This document shows, piece by piece, positions 45,563-56,700 of a stretch of DNA of 64,000 nucleotides (the stretch's first letter is position 1; each line of letters begins with the position of its first letter). The notes under the pieces were generated by a model. The model did not search any database. It worked only from the letters and a program-made list of their open reading frames with translations, and was not told where the DNA came from. The stretch is from a virus. Made by a program: the position numbers and the translations under genes. The DNA is taken from the IMG/VR virus record IMGVR_UViG_3300035698_004757, positions 1 to 64,000 of that record; one strand, written 5' to 3'.

Positions 45563-46560
45563 TGGCGGACAAAGTCATACAAGGTGGTGTGGTGCTGGCC
45601 CCGGCGATGGGGGCGGGGATCGTGTCCGGAGAGGCTGCGTATGCTGACACAGCAGGTGTTAGTGCGCATGTGCAGGTCGGGTACAACGCGATGTTCATTA
45701 CCAGAGCCGGTGATGCGTTCAAGATTGTGCTTGGTAACTATGTTGCCGCGCACCATTACACGGGGATCGCAACCCGGGTGGAGAGCGAGGACCGAACGCA
45801 CGGGGCAATGAGACTACGCATTCAGATGGGCGGGAACATTGTGCCGTCGCACGGGCAAGTTGGGTCAGTGACCGGCGAGTCACAACACAGCAGCAAGACG
45901 CAGGGTGGTGTGACGATCGTGATGGAGAAGTTGCGGCAGATCAACGCGAGGACGGCTGAGATGGACAGCGCTCTATCCCTGTTGCTCCGAGACCCGACGA
46001 CGCAAGGTGCCACAGCCGCCGAAGACTTGAACAGTTTGGCTGCGGCAATGACACGGCCGGTGGGCGCACTGTCAGACTACGCAGACCTCGGGCCGCTGCG
46101 GCCGCTGGACACGGTGACCCAGTCGATCGAACTTACGTCGCCCGTATCAAGTGTGGTTTTCCGATCGTTGGACCCAAAGATACAGGCCCACCTTGACCGG
46201 CAGCAGGCGACTCGGGTTCTTAACGCCGTGGTGGGTGAGTTTCGCACACTGCTGCGAGGCAAGCCCAGTTGGCCGGTGGGCAAAGTGGCGTTGCAATATC
46301 TTGATGACTTGAAGCGGATTGGCTTGACGAATAAACGGATCAGCGATGCACGCACGCTGTCCACGACGGTGCAGGCCCAAAGTCCCGACGAGTATGCAAA
46401 CGGCCCGTACGCGGCGTTTGTGGTGTTGTCTGAGGGCGTGACGTTGAACGGGTATGTACCGACTAATCTGACCAGTGATGTGCAAGCAGTGATGGATGCT
46501 GCGATGACGTGTGAGCGTGTGGTGGATGAGTGGCGATTGAAAGTAACCGAACGGATGTAA
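45562..46560 (+). CDS. Baseplate-associated protein of unknown role
   Basis: 332 residues from ATG 45562, overlapping the spike stop. Residues 1-110 look like a small barrel with a Gly/Ala start (GGVVLAPAMGAGIVSGEAAY). The remainder is mostly helical, with RQINARTAEMDSALSLLLRD. It may be a spike-linked or wedge component. It ends before palindrome copy 13, which begins a new transcription unit. Confidence 0.6.
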   Translation: MADKVIQGGVVLAPAMGAGIVSGEAAYADTAGVSAHVQVGYNAMFITRAGDAFKIVLGNYVAAHHYTGIATRVESEDRTHGAMRLRIQMGGNIVPSHGQVGSVTGESQHSSKTQGGVTIVMEKLRQINARTAEMDSALSLLLRDPTTQGATAAEDLNSLAAAMTRPVGALSDYADLGPLRPLDTVTQSIELTSPVSSVVFRSLDPKIQAHLDRQQATRVLNAVVGEFRTLLRGKPSWPVGKVALQYLDDLKRIGLTNKRISDARTLSTTVQAQSPDEYANGPYAAFVVLSEGVTLNGYVPTNLTSDVQAVMDAAMTCERVVDEWRLKVTERM

Positions 46561-46563
46561 CGA

Positions 46564-46578
46564 TTGACGCTGCGTCAA
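46564..46578. repeat. 15-bp palindrome, copy 13
   Basis: TTGACGC-T-GCGTCAA, 3 bp after TAA 46560. A -10-like TAGAAT follows at 46593-46598, but no -35 box is well spaced from it. Confidence 0.9.
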
Positions 46579-46604
46579 TTCCTTCGATCAGGTAGAATGA
46601 CCCC

Positions 46605-47021
46605 ATGCCGATAGCAGGACTACAACCAAAACAGAAATTGCGGGGCTTAACATACCCTGTGACGCGGTACCCGGGCGGGTACTGGGGTTCGAGCGGACCC
46701 GTAGATTGTGCGTGGGGCGACCTGTTGTCGGCGATTCTGACTCCCGTGGGGAGCCGCATCATGCAGCGTGAGTACGGGAGTGGTTTGCACCGCGTGTTGT
46801 TCGACCCGAACACCGTGGCGCAGGGAGCCGTCGTGCAAGAGATCATCTTTACCGCTGCGGAGCAATGGTGCCCGCACGTGGTGGTACATGAGGTGGGTGT
46901 GCAGCAGGAAGGCCGCACGATTCAGGTGGCTGTGTCGTTCAGTCTCGCGGACGACAACACAGAGCATACGCGCAGTTTCTCGACCGTGAACGCAGCAGCG
47001 CTGGGGGCACAACACGTATGA
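46605..47021 (+). CDS. Baseplate wedge protein, gp25/gpW-lysozyme-like family
   Basis: 138 residues from ATG 46605. The segment AWGDLLSAILTPVGSRIMQR followed by EYGSGLHRVLFDPN is the signature of the gp25 family, which links wedge to sheath and helps start contraction. There is no sign of enzymatic activity. ATGA overlap with the next gene. High confidence. Confidence 0.85.
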   Translation: MPIAGLQPKQKLRGLTYPVTRYPGGYWGSSGPVDCAWGDLLSAILTPVGSRIMQREYGSGLHRVLFDPNTVAQGAVVQEIIFTAAEQWCPHVVVHEVGVQQEGRTIQVAVSFSLADDNTEHTRSFSTVNAAALGAQHV

Positions 47022-49507
47022 GTACACCGACCACCCCACTAATCCCAATGACTTCGCGACAGTACGCCACGATCCGCGAAGACCTTGAGGGTGTAGTCCA
47101 ACAAACTAACCCGGACCTGTGGAGCGACTTCTTCGGGTCGAACTTAGGGCAACAGCTTATTGAGTTGATGGCGGTGGTTGGTGACCTTACGTCGTACAGC
47201 ATCGACGCCGCCGCAAGTGAGACCTTCTTGTCCACGTGCCGACGCTTGGACTCGGCGTTGCGATTTGCGAGGTCAGTGGGCTACACCCCGCGATCCGCAT
47301 CGGCGGCTGAGGTGGTCCTCACGTCGGTGGCCTTGCCCGACGCGGTGACCGACAACGGGGCGCTCATCCCGGCCGGTACCGTGATTACGAGTGGGACAGC
47401 GGGCGTGCAATACGAGTTGTTGGCGGACAAGCTGATCCCGGCCGGGTCTGGAACTGCCGACGCATTGTTGACGCTCAAAGAGGGCAAGAGTTTTTCTGAG
47501 GTGTTCGACCCCATTCGCCAACCAAACCAAGAGGTGACGACTGCAAACGGTGTGGTCGAGCAAAGTTCATGGGGTGTGTACGTCGGGACAGTGACCGACG
47601 CAAACAATTTGTGGGCGCAGGTCACTGACCTGACTACACAGGTTCCTACGGCTAAAGTGTATGAGGTCGCGTTTGATGGCGGCGGCCGACTTAGCTTGCG
47701 CTTCGGTGACAACGTGGCGGGCAAAATACCGACAGCCACTATCACGGTGAATTACCGAACCACGGCAGGTCTGTTGGGTAACGCGCCTGTGCGATCCATC
47801 CGAGGCACGGTGCAAGCAACACTGACCGGCGGGCTGGGTACCGCGTCGATTACATACGAGAACAGCGGGTACACAACACCAGACGAGGTGGTCATTCTTG
47901 GCGCGGCCGCAGGCGGCGAGGACCGCGAGTCATTGGCCGAGTTGAAAACCCACGTCCCCGCATTCCTATCCACACTGGACAAGATTATCACGCTGGCTGA
48001 CTACGATTTGAACGTGGTACGTGTGCCCGGCGTGGCATTGTCCTTCTCCAACATTTTTGAAGCTGGCCCGTTTGTCAATGCCGTGCGTGTGCATGTGTGG
48101 GGCAACGAGATTGTGACCTTCTCCGCTGAGTCGCTTAACGGTGAGCAGCAAAGCGCATCGTCTTACACGCGGTACGCAGAGTTGCCGTTGTCGCTGGTGG
48201 ACGACATCCAAGGGTATGTGGCTGATCGCACGATGGTCACGACGCACGCTGTCATCATCCGACCCGATGTTGCGTGGGTGGACTTGTACTTGGACACGGT
48301 CATATACGAGAGTGGCTACGACCCGGATGCGATTCATGCAGCGGTGTCGGCTGCGGTGGTGGGCGTGTTCGAGAGCAGTAGCGGGTTTGCCATTCGCATA
48401 TCCGATGTTTATGACGCGATCGAAGCGGTGGAGGGTGTGCAACACTTCCACATTGACCGCGCCGTGTTTGAACATATTGTGAAGGCTCACGCGATCGGCA
48501 CAGTTCAGTTTGTCAATGCCGCCCAGCCGGTGGACGGCGATACGCTTGAGATTGACGACGGCACGATATTGGTGACGTTCGAGTTTGACGACGATGGCGC
48601 ATTGGCCGACAGCGCACATCACAGCATCACGATTGGGGCAAACGCAGAGGCGACCGCGACTACGTTGATGCAGGCAATCCGCGATAACCTTTCGATTGAC
48701 GCTTACCGGGACACGGCCGAGTCAGAACCAATTATTAAGTTGGAGCAGCGCACGGCCGGTGATGCGTTCAACGTCGCGATCCAGACCAACAGCGAAGCGC
48801 TGGCAGTGGTGGGCATGCACGGCGGATCAAATGCCGTTGGTGGCGGGGCCAACGCGGCCGGGCACATCACACTTGCGTTTACGCCGACCGATAGTGACAC
48901 GCTGACGTTGAGCGATGGTGACACTTCCGTGACGTTTGAGTTTGATACCGGCGACGGTGTACTAACCGGCAATACGAAGGTGGACATCATTGCGGGTGAC
49001 GACACGGCCACGATGGCGCGTCTGATCGACGAGATAAATGGGTCTGTGCTGACCATGACTGCAAATGATGCCACGACCGATCGACCGCGACTGGTTGTGG
49101 TGAATGACCGCGTTGGCGTCGAGGGTAATGTGGTGGTCACCAAGGTAGAAGCCACACCCGGTGCTGTCATCGTGAGTGGCATGGCGGGCGGCACGGGTTC
49201 GTTCGGTGCATTCCTTGAAGACATGCGACGTGAGATGGTCCCAGCGCCCGATGCTTGGCCCGTGGGTGACTACGTTCCCGGCACGCCGTACGTGGATGCT
49301 GGTGGTGCGTGGCAAGACGGCGGTATCCAACCCTACCGCCGGATCAAAGATATTGAAGTGGGTGCGGTGGCAGACACGCGGCACTATTACGACGAGACGT
49401 ATTTGTACAACAACGAGATTTACTATGACTCTGGTGAGGCGCTTGCTACTGAGGTTCAGCCGTTGAACCTTCGACGCCTCGTTTTTAATGTTCAGGCAAC
49501 GACCTGA
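47018..49507 (+). CDS. Baseplate J-like (gp6) wedge protein with two FEFD modules
   Basis: 829 residues from ATG 47018. Residues 1-490 match the baseplate J family: DFFGSNLGQQLIELMAVVGD, LRFARSVGYTPRSASAAEV, ITLADYDLNVVRVPGV and a C-terminal wedge domain. Residues 494-725 hold two copies of the FEFD module (GDTLEIDDGTILVTFEFDDD and DTLTLSDGDTSVTFEFDTGD). The last 100 residues form a Tyr-rich tip. The module insertion makes it longer than usual J proteins. Confidence 0.83.
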   Translation: MSTPTTPLIPMTSRQYATIREDLEGVVQQTNPDLWSDFFGSNLGQQLIELMAVVGDLTSYSIDAAASETFLSTCRRLDSALRFARSVGYTPRSASAAEVVLTSVALPDAVTDNGALIPAGTVITSGTAGVQYELLADKLIPAGSGTADALLTLKEGKSFSEVFDPIRQPNQEVTTANGVVEQSSWGVYVGTVTDANNLWAQVTDLTTQVPTAKVYEVAFDGGGRLSLRFGDNVAGKIPTATITVNYRTTAGLLGNAPVRSIRGTVQATLTGGLGTASITYENSGYTTPDEVVILGAAAGGEDRESLAELKTHVPAFLSTLDKIITLADYDLNVVRVPGVALSFSNIFEAGPFVNAVRVHVWGNEIVTFSAESLNGEQQSASSYTRYAELPLSLVDDIQGYVADRTMVTTHAVIIRPDVAWVDLYLDTVIYESGYDPDAIHAAVSAAVVGVFESSSGFAIRISDVYDAIEAVEGVQHFHIDRAVFEHIVKAHAIGTVQFVNAAQPVDGDTLEIDDGTILVTFEFDDDGALADSAHHSITIGANAEATATTLMQAIRDNLSIDAYRDTAESEPIIKLEQRTAGDAFNVAIQTNSEALAVVGMHGGSNAVGGGANAAGHITLAFTPTDSDTLTLSDGDTSVTFEFDTGDGVLTGNTKVDIIAGDDTATMARLIDEINGSVLTMTANDATTDRPRLVVVNDRVGVEGNVVVTKVEATPGAVIVSGMAGGTGSFGAFLEDMRREMVPAPDAWPVGDYVPGTPYVDAGGAWQDGGIQPYRRIKDIEVGAVADTRHYYDETYLYNNEIYYDSGEALATEVQPLNLRRLVFNVQATT

Positions 49508-49523
49508 TTAGGAGACTACCCCG

Positions 49524-49934
49524 ATGGCCAATTCCCTTACGGAACACGGCGAAGAACTGATGTTGTTTGGTGACGGCTCAAGCGATGGCTCACTTGCACG
49601 CCTTGCGGCGAAAGTGAAGTTGTACCTAAACACGTCCACCCCGGACAAAGATGGTACCGGCTTCAACGAAGTCGCAAACGGCAACGGCTATGTCACGGAC
49701 GGCAAAGCAATCACCGTCGCATCATGGACGTTCTCGGTTGTTGGTGGCTTCGGTCGCATCACGCTGGATGACCAGACGTGGACCGCATCCGGCAGCACGA
49801 TCGACAACGTCCAAGGTGCGTTTATCACCGACTCCGCCGACGCGGCGATGGCATGGTGGGAGCGATCGCTGGCGACGACCCTGTCACCCGGTGACTCCTT
49901 GACCCTTGACGACCTGTACGTTAGCGCTGGCTAA
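49524..49934 (+). CDS. Small tail-tip or fibre-linked protein
   Basis: 136 residues, AGGAGACTACCCCG before ATG 49524. Acidic, beta-rich, with KLYLNTSTPDKDGTGFNEVA. Related small proteins near fibre genes in other phages present a single jelly-roll, but I cannot name the family. It lies between the two wedge genes. Confidence 0.62.
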   Translation: MANSLTEHGEELMLFGDGSSDGSLARLAAKVKLYLNTSTPDKDGTGFNEVANGNGYVTDGKAITVASWTFSVVGGFGRITLDDQTWTASGSTIDNVQGAFITDSADAAMAWWERSLATTLSPGDSLTLDDLYVSAG

Positions 49935-49955
49935 TCCCCATAGAAAGGGGACGCT

Positions 49956-52781
49956 GTGGCTAACATCACTATGACAGGCGGCATTGTCCTGTCGGTGATG
50001 GTCGATGGGACTACGAAGGCGGCCCAGTCATCGACTGGTACCGTCAACGTGATACCTGCGCTCGGAGGTGGCTTTACAACGGGCCTCTCGGGCGGCATCG
50101 ACTTGTCACTTGACATGGACGGTGGGCAACCGGCGGGTGGTGTGATTGGCTCGGTCAATCTTGCCCCGGGCGTGGGCGGTTTGTTCGCGTGGACATGGCA
50201 GCCCGGGGTGGCTTTGTCTGCGAAGGTGCAAGGTGCCCCACGACGGGACGTGCCTATCACTGGTGGTGTCGCCGTGACGATGGCGTTGGGCGGCGACATT
50301 GAACGCGCAGCCGAAGAGATTGAAGGCGGCGTGGATTTGGCCCCCTCACTGGGGGGCACGCTGGCTCGGGCCTTTAGCGGTGCTGGCCCCGGACTCATTA
50401 CGAACGTGTTTCTCGGGGGGCGCATCCGCACGGTCCGGCCGTCAACAGGTACAGGCGGTGAGGATCGCCGTGCTGCGTTGGGGTATCGCCCAAACATACC
50501 TTTGCTGGTTCGCAGTATTGACGCAGCGTCAATCGCAGAAGTGGCCGCAGCAAATGTGTCCGATGGCGGGCGCTTCCTTGTTGCAGCGGACTACTCCGAA
50601 GGCGACGAGGTAACGTGGGATGGTGCTGGCGCTATGGCCGGTGCCATTGGCCAATACGTGGAGCCTGCGATTGGCGACCCCTACTATGTGTTCTTGCAGC
50701 CCAAGCCTTACGAGGTGGTGTGGTACACACCCTTGACGGGTGACGGTGTCCCGTCTGATGGCGGGATGTATCGAATTGAAGACGGCGCGTGGATGCCGTA
50801 TCGGTCATTCCCGGAACGCGCCGTCTTGTCGCAATGGGCGATCGAGATACTGGACCCGGACGGTGCGTTGGGTTACCTGACCCGCTTGCTCGGAGCCGCG
50901 CACACACAGTGGACCCGTGACGCAACCGACTTGAGTTTTTTACTCGACTCGCGATCGTGCCCGGACCGTTTCCTGACGCAGTTGGCGAAGCAATGGAACT
51001 TGCGTCTGCGTACCAGCGACCCAGCCATGCAGCGACGGCGTCTCCGTGGTGTGGTGCCGCGACATCGGGCCAAGGGTTTGCCGTCACTGGTTACGACTAC
51101 GCTTCGTGAACTTGGGTACGACGGTTATCCGATGGAGGTGTGGGTCGATCCGACGCATGCTGATAATTGGTTGGACCCGACTGGTGCCCCGGCGGCGGTG
51201 CAAGCCGAGATTGCAGCGCGTGGGTTGGTCATCGACCCGACGAACGGTGAAAAGGGTACCGCGTGGATTCCTAAGTTTCATGGGTGGTCACCCGACCTGC
51301 CGGACACGTATTGGCCTGCGAGCCGCGTGGGCATCCACCTAACGACGGCCACGGGCGCATCACTTCCACTTAACATGCCTGAGTCCGCGTTTGACGAAGT
51401 GCGGCAAATGCTTGCGGAGGAACTGATACGCGACACACTCCCAGCGCATGTGGACATCCGATACTTCGCGACTGATGTGTCACCGGACGCAGGCGACAGT
51501 ATCGGTGTGACGGATGAGTTGGCGTTTGTGGACTTTGGCACGGGTGCAACTTACACGTTGGGCGGCTTCGGTATGGCCGCGACCGGGTCGATCACGTTCA
51601 CGGGTCAGCCCGACGATGGCGACACAGTGACGATCGACGACGGGACTACCACTGTGACGTTTGAGTTCGACACAGGGGATGGTGTGACGCCCGGCAACGT
51701 CGCGGTGTTGATTGGAGCCACGACACAAGACACGGCTGACAATCTTGAAGCTGCGATCGACAGTTCAGCTTTGGACGTGGATGCTGTGGACGCCACGGTG
51801 ACGGACCCGCGCGTGGGGATCATTCACGGTTCGATCGGCGTCGGGGGCAATGAAACAATTACAACCGACTCAGGTGCAGTGACCGTGACGGGTATGCAGT
51901 TCGGGTCAGGTGACATTGGCGACGAGTCAGTGCGCCGCGTTCTGTTTGAGCCTGAAATAGACGGTCGGTTTGACGAAGACTACGCCATCGAGGGTGAAGT
52001 GCCGGTGGTGTGGACCACGGGTGGCACCGCGTACGCAGCACAACGGATCACCGGCGGCGTCAATGTTACAACCACGATGGGTGGCGTCATCGGCATGAGC
52101 ATGGGCGGCGGCGTCGTTCTCGGTGTTGACGTGGGTGGTACGTTTGCACTGGTGCCCGGCGTGGACCCTGTGCTGGTGCTGAGCATGGTGCTTGGTGGCC
52201 ATGAGACGGTGGACCCGGCTGACGACGTGGCGGCCAGTTATGTCCTGTCAGGCGGCGTTGCACTGGGTATGGACGTGCAGGGCGGCACACCTTCGCTTAT
52301 TGGCGTGGACAGTCCGGCAATCGTGTTGAGTCTGAACCCCGGGGTGAAGTTCACCACGTCTGTGACCGGCGTCGAAGTCGGTATGGTTCTTGGTGGGCAG
52401 ATCACAGTCAACCGTGCAGTGACCGGTGGGTCTACGTCGTCGATGGCACTGGGTGGTGGCGTGGGCGGCGCAGACACGATGACGGGTTCAATCATCCTGT
52501 CGCCGGTGTTGGGCGTCGTATGGATCAGGGACACGATTGAAGGCGGCATCGCACCCAGTATGGTTATTGGTGGTGGCTTCTTCTGGACGCAGACGGGTGC
52601 TATCGTTCTCAGTCCGCAGGTGATCGGCAGCGTCGTTGTTCCGGACGAAGAATTGTGGGCTGCGTTTATTACGCTCGGACCCGCAGTCGTGGGCGGCATC
52701 CCCGGGGGCTACGTGGTGGCAGGTGACATATCACCTACAATGGTGCTTGGTGGCACCCTGAACGTACAACGCATTTTGTAA
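49956..52781 (+). CDS. Tail protein I-like baseplate protein with FEFD module and GGV repeats
   Basis: 941 residues from GTG 49956 with AAAGGGG upstream. Residues 1-155 and 685-940 consist of repeats of about 20-25 residues with GGV/I-x-L-x4-GG (ITGGVAVTMALGG, IEGGVDLAPSLGG and many more). Residues 290-520 match the P2 gpI/T4 gp7-type tail protein I (SQWAIEILDPDGALGYLTRL, LLDSRSCPDRFLTQLAKQWN). Residues 545-650 are one FEFD module. Thus a conserved wedge domain is framed by repeat arms, which may mount fibres. Palindrome copy 14 is inside. Confidence 0.78.
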   Translation: MANITMTGGIVLSVMVDGTTKAAQSSTGTVNVIPALGGGFTTGLSGGIDLSLDMDGGQPAGGVIGSVNLAPGVGGLFAWTWQPGVALSAKVQGAPRRDVPITGGVAVTMALGGDIERAAEEIEGGVDLAPSLGGTLARAFSGAGPGLITNVFLGGRIRTVRPSTGTGGEDRRAALGYRPNIPLLVRSIDAASIAEVAAANVSDGGRFLVAADYSEGDEVTWDGAGAMAGAIGQYVEPAIGDPYYVFLQPKPYEVVWYTPLTGDGVPSDGGMYRIEDGAWMPYRSFPERAVLSQWAIEILDPDGALGYLTRLLGAAHTQWTRDATDLSFLLDSRSCPDRFLTQLAKQWNLRLRTSDPAMQRRRLRGVVPRHRAKGLPSLVTTTLRELGYDGYPMEVWVDPTHADNWLDPTGAPAAVQAEIAARGLVIDPTNGEKGTAWIPKFHGWSPDLPDTYWPASRVGIHLTTATGASLPLNMPESAFDEVRQMLAEELIRDTLPAHVDIRYFATDVSPDAGDSIGVTDELAFVDFGTGATYTLGGFGMAATGSITFTGQPDDGDTVTIDDGTTTVTFEFDTGDGVTPGNVAVLIGATTQDTADNLEAAIDSSALDVDAVDATVTDPRVGIIHGSIGVGGNETITTDSGAVTVTGMQFGSGDIGDESVRRVLFEPEIDGRFDEDYAIEGEVPVVWTTGGTAYAAQRITGGVNVTTTMGGVIGMSMGGGVVLGVDVGGTFALVPGVDPVLVLSMVLGGHETVDPADDVAASYVLSGGVALGMDVQGGTPSLIGVDSPAIVLSLNPGVKFTTSVTGVEVGMVLGGQITVNRAVTGGSTSSMALGGGVGGADTMTGSIILSPVLGVVWIRDTIEGGIAPSMVIGGGFFWTQTGAIVLSPQVIGSVVVPDEELWAAFITLGPAVVGGIPGGYVVAGDISPTMVLGGTLNVQRIL
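50518..50532. repeat. 15-bp palindrome, copy 14
   Basis: Perfect TTGACGC-A-GCGTCAA inside the tail protein I-like gene, read I-D-A-A-S. Confidence 0.9.
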
Positions 52782-52790
52782 GGCAGCAGC

Positions 52791-53699
52791 ATGCAAGCAA
52801 GCAGCGGTATTAAAGTTCGAGGCATTGTCGAAGTCTTCGCGTCGCATCGCCGGATGAACGGCCCGATGTCGCGGACGATGTTGCAACGTCTCCGCATGCG
52901 AGACCCGTCTGCGTTCCAGCGCGTCCTGCGACATAGGAACATCGTTACCGATGCCGGTATCCAGACCGTGAGTGCTTTGCTTGCAGGAGCCGTGGGCAGC
53001 CCGTCCGTGGGAGGCACCCCACGTAGCCCGGCTGTGCTGGATACGATGCACATCAACACGTTGAAGGCTGGCGGCGTGGCGTCACCTGCGGAGCCAACTG
53101 CGGGTGACACCTTACTGGCGTCCACTGGAAACGACCTGCTAGGGACGTGGACCGGTATTGACTTGAACATCGCATACATCAACAGCGAGCCGGGCAAGAC
53201 CGGTACTCGGTTTTATGGGTTTGTGCCGACCGTGGAGAACGTGGGCGACACGTACACGGAGATTGGTTTGTTCGCAGGCGACGGCACATTGATAGCACGG
53301 TCACTGCTGGCGCAACGAGCCACCGGGTCCATCACTTTTGCTGATCAACCCGCCGCCGAAGAGATTGTGACAATCAACGACGGGTTCACCACAAAGATAT
53401 TTGAGTTCGACGGCTTGGGGCCGGACCCGATCCCAGTTGTGATTGACGCATCTAAAGAAGACACGGCGGAAAACCTGAAAGCAGAGATTAACCTGTCATC
53501 TTTGGCTGTGACCGCGACACGCAGCGGGGCCGTCATTACGTTGACCCACGACCAGACGACGGCGCTGGCCAACAATGCAGTGACCACCGACGCGGGTAAC
53601 ATTACGGTGGCAGGCTTGACCGGGGGCTACGACGGGGTGTTGAAGACAGGCGTCTTTGCACTTCACTTCTACCACACGCTTTGGTTCGAGAGGCAATGA
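52791..53699 (+). CDS. Tail fibre-type protein with FEFD module
   Basis: 302 residues from ATG 52791. Basic N-terminus (SHRRMNGPMSRTMLQRLRMR), then a middle domain with GDTYTEIGLFAGDGTLIARS as in fibre-head domains. The FEFD module follows at 178-285 (DGFTTKIFEFD, then DTAENLKAEINLSSLAVTAT). It probably anchors or decorates the fibre. Order among fibre genes supports this. Confidence 0.68.
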   Translation: MQASSGIKVRGIVEVFASHRRMNGPMSRTMLQRLRMRDPSAFQRVLRHRNIVTDAGIQTVSALLAGAVGSPSVGGTPRSPAVLDTMHINTLKAGGVASPAEPTAGDTLLASTGNDLLGTWTGIDLNIAYINSEPGKTGTRFYGFVPTVENVGDTYTEIGLFAGDGTLIARSLLAQRATGSITFADQPAAEEIVTINDGFTTKIFEFDGLGPDPIPVVIDASKEDTAENLKAEINLSSLAVTATRSGAVITLTHDQTTALANNAVTTDAGNITVAGLTGGYDGVLKTGVFALHFYHTLWFERQ

Positions 53700-53700
53700 T

Positions 53701-56700
53701 ATGGCTGAGACGTCGCCCGACTACTCTGTACTTCCTCACGTGTCGATTGGTGGTGTGCCCCCGATCGGCGGGTATGACATTGACGCCAATGACTTGCCCG
53801 CGCTCCGCGCTATCAAGGTGACCAACCTTGTCGGCCCGGGTGCTGCGAACATGCAGCCGAACGCGCTGCACAAACGCGACCTATTCATACTCGACCGTCT
53901 CATGTCTCTGGTCGCGAACATGAACGCGCTAACCGGCAAGGATTCAACCGGGCAGGACATCACCGGTGACGGTTTGCCCGTGTACCTATCGCGCTTCGGC
54001 GAGTTGCCCATGCAGGCCGATTTGAAGATGGGTGATAACAAGATCACCGGACTCAAGGCAGCTACGGCGGGGTCCGATGCTGTGCGACTCGATCAGTTGA
54101 CCGGCGTGGACACGAGCAACTTCCTACTGCGCACGGGTGCCAACACATGGACCGGCCCGGCTCCGTTGAAGATGTCCCCTGACAATGGGACTACTCGGTT
54201 TCAGATCAAAGAGGGTGCGGCAGGCACAGACCCAACTGACTTTGTTGTTTTGTCCCAGCTTCAAGACGTGGCAGTAGAAGGCGGTGTGGGGGGCATGCTG
54301 GTGGACTACCGCACGGGGCGCGTGGAGAATCCGCAGGACGTGGGCGATGCGGTAAACGACCCTGCTATTACATTCGTTTTGGACAACCCTTACGCAACTG
54401 TGTACGCATTCGATGCCACGTTCTTTGTGACTGATACTGGCGGTTCTTTTGCACACACATTTTTGGACTTCAAGTACGACGTGGCGACGCGGCAGATGAC
54501 CGGCGGGCTGCTGTACACCGGCAACAACCTGTCACATGACCCTACGGGTTCATTTGACGTGACCATCCCCGAGAACGGAACACTGACAGATGTCATCACA
54601 TTGCTGAGCAACGACAATGGTGGGTCAGCCGGATCACCTAACTACGTGATTATCCGTGCCGCGTACATCACCTCGTCTGGTGCGCCGTCACAGCTTGTCA
54701 TCAACATCTTCTTCTCAAACAACGGGACTACGGCGTTTCACCATCGCGCAGGAACATGGCGCGCATTAGGCTTCAACGGTTTTGGCGGCGTGGGTCAACC
54801 AACCCAAGCAGGCACCACATACATCCCTGTGACCGCACATTCAAGTGGCGTGGCGCTGCGACAGTATTCCGACGCCGCTGGTAACCATGACTTTAGCTAT
54901 GCGCTCGACGGATTCCCGGGCGTGGACAAGGACCGCATCATTGGCGCGTTTGTGCGTGTGTGGGTGCAGGGCCGCAACGGTAAGTATTCACGTTTGCTCG
55001 CCCGCGTCGGTAACGACGCGGGTGCGTTCACAACCATCTTTTCGTCAGAGGGTGCCAATAATGGCGACGATTGCGGCAGTGAGTCGCTTGTGTTGGTGCC
55101 GATCAATCGGCAACAGTCGTTGCTTGATTTTCGCTTATCTCTTGAAACCACCAGTACAGGTGGCGACGTGGATGCGAGAACCGCGACGCAGGCTGTGGAC
55201 TACACCATCGAAGGCTTCCTTGTCACGGCGACGCCGCAGTCGGGTGGGTCAGGTGGCTCGGGCGGTTCTGGTGGCGGGGGCTTGGTGTACCGCAGTCCGT
55301 GGACGCCAGTTGACGCCACGGTCGCAGCGCAACGGGTGCAGACCTTCGCACACAACCTTGGCATCATCCCCGACTTCATTTCGGTGTACTTTCGTTACGA
55401 GACCTCACCCGGCGTGTATAACGTCGTGCAGTTGCAGCGCACCGAAGGCGACGCGGGTGACGACGAGAATGTGTCTGTAACCAGCATCGACACAGCAGCC
55501 CTAACGGCGCAGATTGCGCCCGCAGGCTTTAGCTTTACCGACGCCAACGTGAACCCGGGGTACGAGACTTCGCTAACCGCCGGTGAGATTCAAGTCGTGG
55601 CCGGTGCAATTGTCCCCAGCGCGTCCGCCGGGCTTGGCGCACAGTTGTACGCGGCACCGGTGTTCATCGGTGGCGACAGTGACGACAACTATTGGCAGCA
55701 GTACACATCACCATCGGACTACCACGTGGTTGACACGGTGCGACCTAATGGCATTGCACTGTTGCAAGTTGACCTGTTCAGCGCAGGTCCGGATGTGCAA
55801 GTGTACGATGCTGCGCATCCGCGTTATTACCTTGACGGTGCTGCGGGGTTCTCCCGCGAGTTGGTAGTCTCCGCAGTCTCCTTCGGCGACGGTGTGGGCC
55901 AGTCAACGCAGGCCATCGCAAAATTAGACGACGGGGGTGGCTTGACCTTCCGTGTGGACGGCACCCCTGCTGGCAGCTTCCGGTACCGCATCCAACACCT
56001 CGGTTGGGTGACAGAGGGTGCCGATCCGATTGCGCCTTCCACGGCCCCGCTAATGTTTGCAGACTACCAGCATGGCTCGTTCGGGCATGACGACACAGTG
56101 CCGTTCACGCTGAATCTTGGCGACGCGGACACTTACATTATCAATGGCGCGTTTGGTATGTGGGGTGTGTCGGCATCCAGTGAAGAAGATCACGCAAGCA
56201 TCCAGTTGCGATACGATGCCGCGACACGTCAATTGACTGGCGAACTGCTGTACGTGCCCGGTACCAATGTGGACGCAGCGACGGTTGCCGATGTCATTCT
56301 CCCCACCAATGGCGACGTGACGTTGTGCGCACTGCATGGCGGTGGGTCTGCCACGAAGGGTGTGCGATTGCGTGCTGCGTATGTGACAGGCGACCCCAAC
56401 ACGCTCAAGGTCTACGTTAATTACTTCGATACCGCGATCAACGGCAACGACTCGGTCACCGGCCGGGGCATGGCGGGTCGCTGGTCGGCCGTGGGTTACT
56501 TGCAAGATGTGACGGCTGCGCTGGGCACCAACGAGCAAGGCACGCTTCTGTACCAGACAGGTGACACGGGTGCGGCGGGCGTCAATCAGAACATTTATGA
56601 CACGTGGGTGGCAGTGGATGCGTCGGCCAAGATCGTCGGCACGGCTAAACGACTACTGGTGTGGGTGGACGCGACGGAGGCCGCCGTGCGCATCCGCGAT

